A DNA stretch of 64,000 nt from Roseovarius sp. 217 (GTDB lineage: Bacteria; Pseudomonadota; Alphaproteobacteria; Rhodobacterales; Rhodobacteraceae). Location of the stretch: assembly GCF_000152845.1 (NCBI RefSeq), contig NZ_CH902584.1, forward strand, positions 3,513,562-3,577,561, given 5' to 3'. Made by a program: the position numbers and the translations under genes. The notes under the pieces were generated by a model that saw only the letters and a program-made list of their open reading frames with translations, did no database searches and was not told where the DNA came from. This document shows positions 35,659 to 45,541 of this stretch, one piece after another. Position 1 is the first letter of the stretch; every line of letters starts with the position of its first letter.

Positions 35659-35943
35659 CTAAGATTGGCCCTCAGACCCACGCGGCCGTGACCGCCAGCC
35701 ACCCCGCCTGCGCGCCGGACCCGCGCTAGCCGTGCCTTCACTCAAAACCTGCGTCATCGGATGCGCGGGATGATCTGTCCCATAGCGCCCGATCATCTCG
35801 GCAATCGCGCCCTGCACCTCCTGCCCCGCAGGCAGCGACAGCGCCCAATCGAGGAAAACCGACCGGCATTCCGGCTCAGTGATGCCTTCGATCCGGTAGG
35901 ATTCGTAAATCAGCCCTTTGGGGTCCATGGGATCACGCGCCAT
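35659..35943 (-). CDS. Hypothetical protein downstream of glnE
   Basis: A 94-aa protein starting 3 nt after the glnE stop, so probably co-transcribed with it. The N-terminal two thirds (GLIYESYRIEGITEPECRSVFLDWALSLP) look folded; the C-terminus is Arg/Gly-rich. Short proteins with this start follow glnE in other Rhodobacteraceae to my recollection. Function unknown. Confidence 0.75.
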   Translation of the reverse strand: MARDPMDPKGLIYESYRIEGITEPECRSVFLDWALSLPAGQEVQGAIAEMIGRYGTDHPAHPMTQVLSEGTASAGPARRRGGWRSRPRGSEGQS

Positions 35944-35946
35944 ATC

Positions 35947-38733
35947 TCAGCGCCCCTTGGGCAGACGCATCAGCGCCGCATCCATCACCGACGCCGCCCG
36001 ACGGCAGCGTGTCTCCAGCCGGTCCTGCAACATGCCCAGATCCTCCTGACCTGTCTCGCGCAGCAGAAATGCCGCGCCGCCCTCGCCCATGCGCTCCGGA
36101 TCAAGCGGCTTGTCACTGATCAACCGCGCCACCATCTGCAACCGCCAGCAAAGCGCATAAGCCTCTGACAGTGCTGCGCCATCCCCGTCACTCAGCCAAC
36201 CGATTGCGACACCGGCCTCAAGGCCTGCCGCCACATCGCGCGCGGCTTGTCCCGCCATCAGGTTGCCCGCCTGCGCCATCAACTCCAATTCCAAGAGCCG
36301 CCCCGGCCCCAGCTTGGCATCCCAAGGTCCGGCCGGCGCCTTGGCACTCGCGACCCGCGCGCGCATCTCGGCCACCGCCTCCAAAACCGCCTCGGGGTCG
36401 CCCTTCTCCGCAATCAACCGCTCACGGAACGCCTCGACATCGCGTGCCAACTCTGGCTCGCCGGTGATCACCCGCGCCCGCGTCAGCGCCAGATGCTCCC
36501 AGGTCCAGGCCTCATTCTGCTGATAGCTCTGGAAACTTGGCCAGCTTGTCGCCACCGGCCCCTGATTGCCCGAGGGGCGGAGCCGCATGTCGACCTCATA
36601 GAGCCGGCCTTCGGCCATGGGCGCGGTCAACGCCGTGATCATCGCCTGTGTCAGCCGCGCATAATAAGGGCGCGCCGCCAGCGGCCTGCGCCCCTCCGAG
36701 CCTTCGGAATCCTCCGCATCGTAAATCACGATCAGATCAAGATCAGAGCCCGCGTTCAACCGCGCCGCCCCCAACGATCCCATGCCCAGAACCACAGCCC
36801 CCCGTCCCGGCGGTGCCCCATGCTTCTCAGCGAATTGCGCCACCACCATCGGCCAGACGCCGGCAATCACCGCCCCTGCCAGATCCGCGTATTTCCGCGC
36901 GGCGGCATCCGCCCCGGTCAACCCACGCAGATGATGCACCCCGATCCGGAAATGCCATTCCTTACGCCAGCGCCGCGCCGCGTCGAGCGCGCGCTCATAG
37001 TCACTCTCCGCCGCCAGCCGCGCCGTCAACTCCGCCTCCAACGCCGCCTGCCCCGGCCACTCGGCAAAGAAATCACCCGCAATCACCGCATCGAATACGC
37101 CCGCATTGCGCGACAGATGCGCCGCCAGTGCCGGGGCCGTGCCGACAATATCCACCAGCAAATCAATCAACTGCGGATTGGCTTCAAAGAGCGCAAATAC
37201 CTGGACCCCGGCGGGCAGGCCCGACAAAAACCCATCAAAGGCCAACAAGGCCTCATTGGGATGCGCAGTGCGCGCCAGCCGCCCCAGAATATCCGGCTTC
37301 AGCCGCTTGAAAATCTGCACCGCCCGATCAGACCGCAGCGCCGGGTAACTCGGCCAGCGGGCAATCACATCGCCATTGAGCGCCTCTGCCGCCTCGGGCG
37401 TCGCGGGCGCTTCTTCGGGGCGAAAGAACCCTTCGATCAGATCATGCACCTCGGTCAGCCGCGCCACGATCTCGGCGCGCAACTCAGCCGTCTCTCGCCC
37501 CATAAAGGCTGCCAGCCGATCAAACTCCTCCGCCGAATTGGGCAGCAGATGCGTCTGTGCATCACGCAACATCTGCACCCGGTGTTCGACCTCGCGGTGA
37601 AAGCGGTAATGCCCCGTCAAAGTGTCCGCCGCCGCCTTCGGCACCCAGCCTTTCTCGGCCAGCCGCGCCAGCCCCTCGACCGTGCCGCGCACCCGCAGAT
37701 CGGTATCGCGCCCGCCCGCGATCAACTGCCGGGTCTGAGTGAAGAACTCGATCTCGCGAATCCCGCCACGCCCCAGCTTCATGTTATGCCCCTCAAGGCA
37801 GAGCGTGCCGCCCAGCCCCTTGTGCTCGCGAATGGCCAGCCGCATGTTATGAGCATCCTCGATGGCGGCAAAATCCAGATGCTTGCGCCAGACAAAGGGC
37901 TTGAGCGTGCGCAGAAACCGCGTGCCCGCCTCGAGATCCCCAGCACAGGGCCGCGCCTTGATATACGCCGCACGCTCCCAAGTGCGCCCCAGACTCTCGT
38001 AATAGGTCTCTGCCGCCGCCATCGCCATGCAAACGGGTGTCACGCCCGAATCGGGGCGCAGCCGCAGATCGGTGCGAAACACATACCCCTCGGCGGTGCG
38101 GTCGTTCAGCATCGCCGACATCTTGCGCGTGGCCCGCACATACGACGCGCGTGCCTCGTGGAAATCCTCCCGCGCCAGCCGCGTTTCATCAAAGAGGCAA
38201 ATAAGGTCAATATCAGAGCTGTAATTCAGCTCATGCGCCCCCATCTTGCCCATCGCCAGCACCACCATGCTCGCGCCTGTGGCAACATCCGCCTCGGTCA
38301 TGCCCGGCAGCTTGCCGCGCTTGATCTCCGCCGCCAAGGCCGCTTTCAGCGCCAGATCACAGGCCAGATCGGCAAAATCCGTCAAATGGCCCGTCACCTC
38401 TTCCAAGGGCCAAACACCCCCCAGATCGGCCAGCCCGGTGATCAGCGCCACCCGCCGCTTGCCCTCGCGCAACGCAGACCCCAGACGCTCCGCCGGGGTA
38501 TCCTTCAACGCCGCAAAGAGTACGGCCAAGGCCGCTTCAGGATCGTCAAACGCCCCCTCCAGCCACGCCGCCTCTTGCAGGATCAGCGATTTGAGAAACG
38601 GGCTGCACCCCGCCGCCCCCGCCACCAGATCCGACAGCTTGGGGTCAAGACCGAGCAAGGCGGCACGCGCCTCCTCTCCCTCGGCAGGATCAAAGGCATG
38701 TGGCAGGCGGGTCAGGCGATTGCTAAAACTCAT
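35947..38733 (-). CDS. glnE: Bifunctional glutamine synthetase adenylyltransferase/deadenylase
   Basis: A 928-aa enzyme that adenylylates and de-adenylylates glutamine synthetase according to PII signals. It has two nucleotidyltransferase domains: the N-terminal one with NYSSDIDLICLFDE (deadenylylase) and the C-terminal one with NAGSDLDLIVIYDAED (adenylyltransferase), each followed by a GlnD_UR-type helical domain. A very long open frame extends beyond 38733, but the family begins at MSFSNRLTRLP. The long plus-strand open frame across this gene is an antisense shadow. Confidence 0.95.
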   Translation of the reverse strand: MSFSNRLTRLPHAFDPAEGEEARAALLGLDPKLSDLVAGAAGCSPFLKSLILQEAAWLEGAFDDPEAALAVLFAALKDTPAERLGSALREGKRRVALITGLADLGGVWPLEEVTGHLTDFADLACDLALKAALAAEIKRGKLPGMTEADVATGASMVVLAMGKMGAHELNYSSDIDLICLFDETRLAREDFHEARASYVRATRKMSAMLNDRTAEGYVFRTDLRLRPDSGVTPVCMAMAAAETYYESLGRTWERAAYIKARPCAGDLEAGTRFLRTLKPFVWRKHLDFAAIEDAHNMRLAIREHKGLGGTLCLEGHNMKLGRGGIREIEFFTQTRQLIAGGRDTDLRVRGTVEGLARLAEKGWVPKAAADTLTGHYRFHREVEHRVQMLRDAQTHLLPNSAEEFDRLAAFMGRETAELRAEIVARLTEVHDLIEGFFRPEEAPATPEAAEALNGDVIARWPSYPALRSDRAVQIFKRLKPDILGRLARTAHPNEALLAFDGFLSGLPAGVQVFALFEANPQLIDLLVDIVGTAPALAAHLSRNAGVFDAVIAGDFFAEWPGQAALEAELTARLAAESDYERALDAARRWRKEWHFRIGVHHLRGLTGADAAARKYADLAGAVIAGVWPMVVAQFAEKHGAPPGRGAVVLGMGSLGAARLNAGSDLDLIVIYDAEDSEGSEGRRPLAARPYYARLTQAMITALTAPMAEGRLYEVDMRLRPSGNQGPVATSWPSFQSYQQNEAWTWEHLALTRARVITGEPELARDVEAFRERLIAEKGDPEAVLEAVAEMRARVASAKAPAGPWDAKLGPGRLLELELMAQAGNLMAGQAARDVAAGLEAGVAIGWLSDGDGAALSEAYALCWRLQMVARLISDKPLDPERMGEGGAAFLLRETGQEDLGMLQDRLETRCRRAASVMDAALMRLPKGR

Positions 38734-38812
38734 GGTCCGAGTGATACAAGCCGCGCAAGGCTGGTCAATGCCCCACGCGCCTGAAATACTGTGAAAAAAT
38801 CCGGAGAAGATC

Positions 38813-39280
38813 ATGAGCAAGAGCCTCAAACGCGTGACCGCGGCCCTGCAAGCCGCCGGGCTCGACATCACACCGATCGAGATCGGCGACGCCACCACGG
38901 CGCAGATGGCTGCCGACCTCGTGGGCTGTGACATCGCGCAGATCGCCAAATCCATCATGTTTCGCGGCGAGACCAGCGGCGCGGCACTGCTCTTTGTCAC
39001 CTCCGGCGCCAACCGCGTGTGCGATACCCGCGCCTCCACGCTGGCAGACGAACCTCTGGGCAAGGCCGATGCCGCCCTCATCCGCGCGCAAACCGGCTTT
39101 GCCATCGGTGGCGTCTCGCCTTTGGGCCATCTCATCGCCCCGCGTGCGTTCTTTGATCCGCATCTCCTGACCTTTCCACAGGTCTGGGCCGCCGCGGGTA
39201 CACCGCGCCACCTCTTCGGCATAGATCCTCGCGACCTCTTGCGCCTCAGCGGCGGCGATCTGGCGGATTTTACCACCTGA
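38813..39280 (+). CDS. YbaK/prolyl-tRNA deacylase family protein
   Basis: A 155-aa trans-editing domain protein. The family lysine and the glycine-rich loop are seen in EPLGKADAALIRAQTGFAIG and VSPLGH. Members hydrolyse mischarged Cys-tRNA-Pro or similar. It is divergent from glnE with 79 bp between; RBS CGGAGAAG. Confidence 0.88.
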   Translation: MSKSLKRVTAALQAAGLDITPIEIGDATTAQMAADLVGCDIAQIAKSIMFRGETSGAALLFVTSGANRVCDTRASTLADEPLGKADAALIRAQTGFAIGGVSPLGHLIAPRAFFDPHLLTFPQVWAAAGTPRHLFGIDPRDLLRLSGGDLADFTT

Positions 39281-39343
39281 CCCCTTGCAAACCCCGTCGA
39301 CGCCCCCAACCTTGAGGGCTCAACGAGGATCCGCACCCAGACC

Positions 39344-39793
39344 ATGACCGACACAAGCTGGCATCTGCCCAACCCAGACACCCAACCGGAGTTTTACGCC
39401 GATGTCCCGGTCAAACGGCTTGTTGCCTTTGTCGTGGATACGGTCGTGATCATAGGGATCAGCCTGCTGATTGTGCCCTTCACGGCCTTCACCGGCCTCT
39501 TCTTCTTTCCCATTCTCATGGCCGTAGTGGGCTTTGCCTACCGCGTCGCGACCATTGCGCGCGGCTCTGCCACTTGGGGCATGCGCCTCACGGCCATCGA
39601 ATTCCGCGACGCCACGGGTGCGCGCTTTGATCTTTCGCAGGCTTTTCTGCACACGCTTGGCCTAACGGTTTCCTTCGCCATACCGATCCTTCAGGTTGTG
39701 TCCGTCGTGCTCATGCTCACCGGCGACCGTGCGCAGGGCCTCACCGACCGGGTGCTTGGATCCGTCGCGATAAACCGCCGCGCCGCCGCATAA
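39344..39793 (+). CDS. RDD family membrane protein
   Basis: A 149-aa protein with the RDD signature near the N-terminus (YADVPVKRLVAFVVDTVVI) and three predicted membrane segments (about 28-50, 52-75, 112-132). The function of RDD proteins is generally unproven; some relatives are Na+/H+ antiporters. Lies 63 nt after the YbaK gene. Confidence 0.82.
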   Translation: MTDTSWHLPNPDTQPEFYADVPVKRLVAFVVDTVVIIGISLLIVPFTAFTGLFFFPILMAVVGFAYRVATIARGSATWGMRLTAIEFRDATGARFDLSQAFLHTLGLTVSFAIPILQVVSVVLMLTGDRAQGLTDRVLGSVAINRRAAA

Positions 39794-39831
39794 CGCGCCG
39801 TGTAACGCAGCCATGACAAGCCCCTTGGCGG

Positions 39832-39859
39832 GGGCGGATATCATTGTTATCGTCCGCCC
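39832..39859. terminator. Hairpin between RDD gene and bpt
   Basis: GGGCGGA (39832-39838) pairs with TCCGCCC (39853-39859) across a 14-nt loop. It lies between the RDD stop and the start of the next gene. No U-run; role uncertain. Confidence 0.3.
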
Positions 39860-39880
39860 AAGACAGACAGCGGATTAACC

Positions 39881-40711
39881 ATGCGGCACACACTTCCCAT
39901 CGCGCCCCAATTCTATGTGACGGCACCGCAACCCTGCCCGTATTTGCCGGGCCGGATGGAGCGCAAGCTGTTCACCGCCCTGCAAGGCGAGGGCGCGCAG
40001 CGTCTGAATGACGGGCTCTCCAAACAAGGCTTTCGCCGCTCGCAAAACGTGCTCTACCGCCCGTCCTGCGCCGATTGCGCCGCCTGCCTTTCGGCGCGGA
40101 TCAACGTGGCCGAGTTCACCACCTCCAAGAGCCAGCGCCGCACCCTGCGCCGCAACGAGGGCCTGAGACGCCGCGCCACGTCACCTTGGGCAACCGAGGA
40201 TCAATACAGCCTCTTTCGCCGCTACCTCGAAAGCCGCCACGCGACCGGCGGCATGGCTGATATGGATACGTTCGAATTCGCCGCCATGGTCGAGGAAACC
40301 CCGATCCGCACCCGCGTCGTGGAATATACCGAGGCCGAGACCGGCGCGCTGATCGCCGTCTGCCTCACCGACATTCTCGATGACGGGGTCAGCATGGTCT
40401 ACTCCTTCTACGAGCCTGACCGCACCCGCGAGTCGCTTGGCACCTATGTGATCCTCGATCACATCGAAATCGCGCGCGAAAACGGCCTGCCTTATGTCTA
40501 TTTGGGCTATTGGGTGCCCGGCAGTTCGAAAATGGGATACAAGGCCACCTTCACCGGGCTCGAAGTCTATGTCGGCAACCGCTGGCAGAAAATGCGCGAC
40601 CCCCAAGAGTTCCGCGCACAGGCGCATCCTCTGGTCAATGATCCGATTTCCGAACAGGTGGCGAATATCTCGCTGCCCGATGGCCGCCCGCTGCGCTCGC
40701 GCTCGGTCTAG
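39881..40711 (+). CDS. bpt: Aspartate/glutamate leucyltransferase (Bpt)
   Basis: A 276-aa aminoacyl-tRNA-protein transferase that adds Leu to N-terminal Asp/Glu in the N-end rule pathway. Features: [15 protein letters not shown] near the N-terminus, the cysteine pair [12 protein letters not shown] and [17 protein letters not shown] in the GNAT-like second domain. The length matches the bacterial arginyltransferase homologues called Ate/Bpt. Confidence 0.92.
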   Translation: MRHTLPIAPQFYVTAPQPCPYLPGRMERKLFTALQGEGAQRLNDGLSKQGFRRSQNVLYRPSCADCAACLSARINVAEFTTSKSQRRTLRRNEGLRRRATSPWATEDQYSLFRRYLESRHATGGMADMDTFEFAAMVEETPIRTRVVEYTEAETGALIAVCLTDILDDGVSMVYSFYEPDRTRESLGTYVILDHIEIARENGLPYVYLGYWVPGSSKMGYKATFTGLEVYVGNRWQKMRDPQEFRAQAHPLVNDPISEQVANISLPDGRPLRSRSV

Positions 40712-40720
40712 GAACCGCCC

Positions 40721-41530
40721 CTATCCCGCCGGACAGCCCTGAATGTCCACCGCATCGCCCGTGCTCAGAATCGTGAGCCGCAGGCCACCTCGATCAAGCA
40801 TGAACCCACGACCCTCGGCGTGGAAAATATCCACCTCGGCCCGCAGACGGTTGCCGCGTCGCTCACTTGTCGCCTGTGTCACCCACAGGGCGGGATTGCC
40901 GGTCTCGACCACGACCAATTCCTGCAATCCCATCGCAGAAACATCGACTTCGGCCACCAGATGCACGCCCCCTTCGATCGGTGCCACCTTGCACACCACG
41001 CGCCCCACGCCCGCCTCGGACTGCGTATAAGGCCGCGCAGCCAAGGCCGCGGCGATCTGCGGATCGGGGTGCTTCGCCGTCCCGTCCAATCGCTGCGACA
41101 CGGACAGGCTCATCGGCACGCAAATATCGCTGCAAACCCCAATCTCCATCTCCGCGCTCAAGGTGATCGGCTGGCCAACACGCGCCGGTGTCAGGCGCAC
41201 GGGCAAAACCAAGACATGCTCATACCCAATGGTGCGCATGCCATTGGTCACGGTCTGCTTTGGCGTGGGCCACTCGATCTCGGCCCGCGCCAGATTCGCT
41301 GACCCGCGCCAATCGAACTGCGGCGGAATCCCCGCCTCGCCGGGCGCACGCCAATAGGTCTTCCACCCATCCGCAAGCACGAACTTGAGCGCCGCAATAT
41401 GGCTGCCATCCGCCATCTGCCATCCCGGCAAGACGCTGACATTCACCATATTATCCTGCGCCCGCGCCCGGTCGAGCGGCAGGACGAGCCACAGGCTTGC
41501 CATGAAAAAGAGAGCGATAGATTTTATCAT
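40721..41530 (-). CDS. DsbD N-terminal domain-like periplasmic protein
   Basis: A 269-aa protein with an N-terminal signal peptide ([14 protein letters not shown]) and a domain like the N-terminal, thiol-accepting domain of DsbD (Pfam DsbD_2-type: [27 protein letters not shown] with two cysteines 3 apart). It has no membrane or thioredoxin domain, so it is a stand-alone relative. Probably periplasmic thiol-redox work. It is divergent from YqgE. Confidence 0.8.
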   Translation of the reverse strand: MIKSIALFFMASLWLVLPLDRARAQDNMVNVSVLPGWQMADGSHIAALKFVLADGWKTYWRAPGEAGIPPQFDWRGSANLARAEIEWPTPKQTVTNGMRTIGYEHVLVLPVRLTPARVGQPITLSAEMEIGVCSDICVPMSLSVSQRLDGTAKHPDPQIAAALAARPYTQSEAGVGRVVCKVAPIEGGVHLVAEVDVSAMGLQELVVVETGNPALWVTQATSERRGNRLRAEVDIFHAEGRGFMLDRGGLRLTILSTGDAVDIQGCPAG

Positions 41531-41665
41531 GAGTGTGAAATGGGGTATTCTGCGCCAATTGCCAACTCACAATCGAGCGAGAATTCTTGCCAGACTGTGA
41601 AGAGATCGCTTGCACCCCTTGCCCGCTCACCCCATTTTCAAGGCAGGACAGCACAGAGGCCGCCC

Positions 41666-42241
41666 GTGACACTTGCCCACCCGGATATGGATCTGACAGG
41701 GAAATTGCTCATCGCCATGCCCGGCATGGGCGATCCGCGCTTTGCGCATGCCGTCGTGCTGCTCTGCGCCTATTCCTCAGACGGCGCGATGGGCCTGATC
41801 GTCAACAAACCGACACAGGATCTCAGAATGCGCGACCTTCTCGAGCAACTCTCGATTTCCCACACCCGCCAGACTCGCAACCTCCCGGTACATTTCGGCG
41901 GCCCGGTTGAACATGGGCGCGGCTTTGTCCTGCATGACCCGGGCTATCGGTCACCCATCTCGTCGCTCGACGTGAACGATGACTTCGCGATGACCGCCAC
42001 GCTCGACATTCTAGAGGATATGGCCCGCGGCGCAGGCCCGTCACGCGCGCTGCTGGCGCTCGGCTATTCGGGCTGGGGTCCGGGGCAACTCGAATCCGAA
42101 CTGGCGCAAAACGGCTGGCTCACCTGTGATGCCGATTCACAGCTGGTGTTTGACACGCCCGACGCGGCGAAATGGGAAACGGCGCTCACCCGACTGGGGA
42201 TCTCACCCCTGATGCTCTCGTCCGAGGCCGGGCACGCCTGA
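41666..42241 (+). CDS. YqgE/AlgH family protein
   Basis: A 191-aa protein with [21 protein letters not shown] and [10 protein letters not shown] at the N-terminus, then [17 protein letters not shown], all typical of YqgE/AlgH. The family is widespread with unresolved function. The chosen start is GTG 41666 with AGAGG upstream; ATG 41687 would shorten it by seven residues. Confidence 0.88.
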   Translation: MTLAHPDMDLTGKLLIAMPGMGDPRFAHAVVLLCAYSSDGAMGLIVNKPTQDLRMRDLLEQLSISHTRQTRNLPVHFGGPVEHGRGFVLHDPGYRSPISSLDVNDDFAMTATLDILEDMARGAGPSRALLALGYSGWGPGQLESELAQNGWLTCDADSQLVFDTPDAAKWETALTRLGISPLMLSSEAGHA

Positions 42242-42293
42242 GACAGGTATTCCCGCTGGTCAACAGCCTCGGCGCGCTGGTAGATTGCACGCC

Positions 42294-44063
42294 ATGTTTC
42301 TCAAGTCGCCCCTCATCGTGATTGTCGCGCCCTTCTTGCTGATGGTCGTCCTGATCAGCGGCACGCTCTGGCATTATGGCTATCGCGCAGCGCTCTCTGA
42401 TCTGGCGCGACGCGGCAGCGCCGATATGGCGCTGGTGCTGGGCGGGCTTGTGTCGGACCTGCAACGCTACCGGGATCAGGCGGTGGCGCTGGCCGATCAT
42501 CCCACCTTGACCGCGCTGAACCGCCCCAATGCCCGGCATCAGGATTCCGCCGCACACCGCCTGCTCACCGCCTCCGCCGACCGCACCGGTGCCGCCGGGC
42601 TCTTTTACGTCGACCGAGGCGGCAATCTGCTGGCGGGCACCGGCACGCGCCTGCCCGAGGGGCTGGCCACATCCGCGCCATTTCTGCGCGCCATGGACGG
42701 CGCGCTTGGCACCGCCCATACCATGAGCGCCGATGGCACAGAGCGGCTGTTTCACTTCGCCGCTCCCTCATTCGGCCCCGATGGCAAGGTGCGCGGCGCG
42801 CTTGTCGCCATCGCCGATGCCGAGAATGTCGAATTCGGATGGCGCGGGCTGCAAACGGCGGTGTTTCTGGTCGACGACCGGGGGCGGGTCTTTATGTCCA
42901 ACCGCTCGGAACTCTTGGGCTGGCGCAAGGTGCCCCAAGACACGGTGTTGATCCCGCCAAATGGCGCGCCCATCCCCTTTTCCCGCAGCCTCACGACCGG
43001 ATATGAAATCTGGCAGATCGACCTTGGCCCCTATCTGCCACGCCGCGCCCTTCAGGTCAGCCAGACCTTGCCGCGCATCGGCATGACGGGTGCAGCACTG
43101 GTGAATGTCGCCCCCGCCCGCCGCATCGCGGGGCTTCAGGCGGGCGCGGTGGCGGGCGTGCTCCTGTTCTTTGGCGCGCTGCTCTATCTCGCACAGGAAC
43201 GCCGCCGAACGCTCGCCCGCGCCAATGCCCAGCTTGAGGGGCGCGTGGCCGAGCGCACCGCCACCCTCACCCGCACCAACCTTGCGCTGCGCCACGAAAT
43301 CCGCGAACGCCAAGAGGCCGAGGCCGCCCTCAAACGCGCGCAGGCCGAACTGGTGCAGGCGGGCAAACTCAGCGCCCTCGGCAAGATGAGCGCAGGCATC
43401 AGCCACGAACTCAACCAGCCCCTGATGGCGATCCGCCAATTCGCTGCCAATGGCGGCGCGTTCCTGCACCGCGGGGAACCCGACCGCGCCGCCGAGAACC
43501 TCTCCCGTATTGACGAGATGGCCCACCGCATGAGCCGTATCATCCGCAACCTGCGCGCCTTCGTGCGCAATGAAAACGAACCGATGGGCCGCGTCGACAT
43601 GGGCCGCGTGATCGACACCGCCCTCGAAATGACCGACGCACGCCTCACCGCCGATGCCATCACGCTCGACTGGCAGACACCGCCCGCCCCCGTGTGGGTG
43701 CGCGGCGGCGAGGTGCGGCTGGGTCAGGTGATGGTCAATCTCATCACCAACGCCGCCGACGCTATGGCCAAGAGCACCAACAAACGCCTCACCCTCACCC
43801 TCATCCCCGGCGCCCCCGTCACCCTCTGCGTGCGCGACACCGGCCCCGGCATTCAGGAACCGGAAAAGATCTTCGACCCCTTCTATTCCACCAAACTCGT
43901 GGGCGATGGCGAAGGCATGGGCCTTGGCCTGTCGATCTCTTACGGGCTTGTTCAGAGTTTCGGTGGACAGATCACAGGCCGCAACACCGAAACCGGCGCG
44001 GAATTCACCGTGGCATTGGAGCCATGGACAGACCCCGCCCACGTCAAGAAAGGTGCCGCATGA
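42294..44063 (+). CDS. dctB: C4-dicarboxylate sensor histidine kinase DctB
   Basis: A 589-aa sensor with an N-terminal membrane segment (about 5-24), a periplasmic PAS-like domain, a second segment (about 283-300) and a cytoplasmic coiled coil (RAQAELVQAGKLSALGKM). The H box is GISHELNQPLMAIRQFAANG with H371, followed by an N box (NLITNAADAM) and G boxes (RDTGPGI, GEGMGLGLSI). ATG 42294 is used, three codons in from a TTG. It overlaps dctD by 4 nt and is upstream of the TRAP genes. Confidence 0.92.
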   Translation: MFLKSPLIVIVAPFLLMVVLISGTLWHYGYRAALSDLARRGSADMALVLGGLVSDLQRYRDQAVALADHPTLTALNRPNARHQDSAAHRLLTASADRTGAAGLFYVDRGGNLLAGTGTRLPEGLATSAPFLRAMDGALGTAHTMSADGTERLFHFAAPSFGPDGKVRGALVAIADAENVEFGWRGLQTAVFLVDDRGRVFMSNRSELLGWRKVPQDTVLIPPNGAPIPFSRSLTTGYEIWQIDLGPYLPRRALQVSQTLPRIGMTGAALVNVAPARRIAGLQAGAVAGVLLFFGALLYLAQERRRTLARANAQLEGRVAERTATLTRTNLALRHEIRERQEAEAALKRAQAELVQAGKLSALGKMSAGISHELNQPLMAIRQFAANGGAFLHRGEPDRAAENLSRIDEMAHRMSRIIRNLRAFVRNENEPMGRVDMGRVIDTALEMTDARLTADAITLDWQTPPAPVWVRGGEVRLGQVMVNLITNAADAMAKSTNKRLTLTLIPGAPVTLCVRDTGPGIQEPEKIFDPFYSTKLVGDGEGMGLGLSISYGLVQSFGGQITGRNTETGAEFTVALEPWTDPAHVKKGAA

Positions 44064-45289
44064 TCCGCAAGGTTCTGGTGGTCGATGATGACAAACCCGT
44101 CCGCGAGGCCCTCTGCCAGACATTGGACCTGGCTGAATACTCCGTGCGCGCCGCCGGCTCCTTTATCGAGGCCAAGGATCACATCAGCCGCGATTTCGCA
44201 GGCGTGATCCTCTCGGACATCCGCATGCCGGGGCGGGACGGCTTTCACCTGCTGGCCCATACCCGCGCGCTTGATGACGAACTGCCGGTGATCCTGCTCA
44301 CCGGCGAGGGCGACATTCCCATGGCGGTCAAGGCGATGGGTCAAGGGGCCTTTGATTTCCTCGAAAAGCCCTGCGCGCCGGATGCCCTCATTCCCGTGCT
44401 GGACCGCGCCTTGAAAAACCGGGCGCTGGTGCTGGAAAACCGCCGCCTCAAGGCCCAGCTTGAAACCGGTGATCCGGCGGCGCGCATGCTCTTTGGCACC
44501 TCGCGCATCGCCGAGGATATGCGCCAGACCGTGCGTCAGGCGGCCCGCACAGGGACCGAAGTGCTGGTGATCGGCCCGCCGGGCGCGGGTGTCTCCAAAG
44601 TGGCCGAGGTCATTCACCTGATGTCGCCCCGCGCCGGCGGCACCTTTGTGAAACGTGCCGCGGCCCGGCTCGACCCCCGCGACCTCGATATGGCCCTGCA
44701 CGAGGCACATGGCGGCACGCTCTTTCTCGACGAAATCCCGGCCCTGCCGATGGACAGCCAATATGCCCTCCTCGATCGGATGGAATCCGGCTCCGAGACG
44801 CGGCTCATCGCTGGCAGCACCGCCGATCTGGAAGAGGCGGCGCGCGCCGGCCGCTTCAACGCAGATCTCTACTACCGGCTCGAGGTGATGCGCGTCCGCA
44901 TCCCCGCGCTCTCGGAACGCCCCGAGGATATCCCCGTGCTCTTTCGCCACTATGTCGCTCAGGCCGCCGAACAGGCCGGGTTGCCTGCGCCTGAAATCGG
45001 CCCCGATCACCTCGCAGCCCTCATGGCGCAGGATTGGCCGGGCAATGCCCGCTCCCTCATGTCTGCGGCCATGCGCTTTGTGCTGGGCATGCCGGACAAC
45101 GCCGCAGAGGCGGCCGAACTGGGATTGGCCGAACAGATGGCGCGGGTCGAACGCTCGCTCCTGATCGCCGCCTTGGGGCGTCAGAACGGGCGCGCGGCAC
45201 AGGCGGCGCAGGTGCTCAAACTGCCGCGCAAGACCTTCTACGACAAGCTGACACGCTACGGGATTCGCCCCGAGGATTACCGGCGCTGA
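44060..45289 (+). CDS. dctD: DctD-type response regulator lacking Walker A lysine and GAFTGA region
   Basis: A 409-aa regulator: receiver with phospho-acceptor D53 (SDIRMPGRDG), an AAA+ domain remnant (about 140-345) and a Fis-type HTH (376-398). Where the Walker A should be, residues 172-179 read GPPGAGVS instead of GxxGxGKE. The stretch between it and Walker B (GGTLFLDEI, 218-226) is about 30 residues shorter than usual, so ELFGH and GAFTGA are absent. The sequence thus does not support sigma-54 activation; it may act as a sigma-70 regulator. ATGA overlap with dctB. Confidence 0.9.
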   Translation: MIRKVLVVDDDKPVREALCQTLDLAEYSVRAAGSFIEAKDHISRDFAGVILSDIRMPGRDGFHLLAHTRALDDELPVILLTGEGDIPMAVKAMGQGAFDFLEKPCAPDALIPVLDRALKNRALVLENRRLKAQLETGDPAARMLFGTSRIAEDMRQTVRQAARTGTEVLVIGPPGAGVSKVAEVIHLMSPRAGGTFVKRAAARLDPRDLDMALHEAHGGTLFLDEIPALPMDSQYALLDRMESGSETRLIAGSTADLEEAARAGRFNADLYYRLEVMRVRIPALSERPEDIPVLFRHYVAQAAEQAGLPAPEIGPDHLAALMAQDWPGNARSLMSAAMRFVLGMPDNAAEAAELGLAEQMARVERSLLIAALGRQNGRAAQAAQVLKLPRKTFYDKLTRYGIRPEDYRR

Positions 45290-45302
45290 GCCCGACGGAA
45301 TC

Positions 45303-45352
45303 TGTGCGAAATCCCGCACAACGCCCGAATTGCCTGTGCGAAATTTCGCACA
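45303..45352. promoter_or_regulatory. Tandem 18-bp palindromes upstream of dctP
   Basis: TGTGCGAAATCCCGCACA (45303-45320) and TGTGCGAAATTTCGCACA (45335-45352) are spaced 32 bp centre to centre, close to three helical turns, so both face the same side of the DNA. The second is a perfect palindrome; the first has two mismatches. They lie between dctD and dctP and are the prime candidates for DctD binding. Confidence 0.7.
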
Positions 45353-45541
45353 AGCCATGCACAGGGCGCAAACCCGCTACCCTGATAATGCCGCACAACC
45401 CTCTGTAAAACCGTCATAAAACAGGCATCCCGCCTAGGAATCATACAAATCCTTGAGCGGGAAACCGCTTTCTCTCACCATGTCACCACCGTGCCCCACT
45501 TGGGCGCAGTCCAAAACATGACCACTTGGGAGGAGACCCAC

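Noticed and set aside
36247..38784. 845-residue plus frame
   Set aside because: Antisense to glnE; the glnE domains and motifs are complete on the minus strand, so this is a shadow of GC-rich coding.
42768..45358. Long minus frames opposite dctB and dctD
   Set aside because: Antisense to clear two-component motifs.
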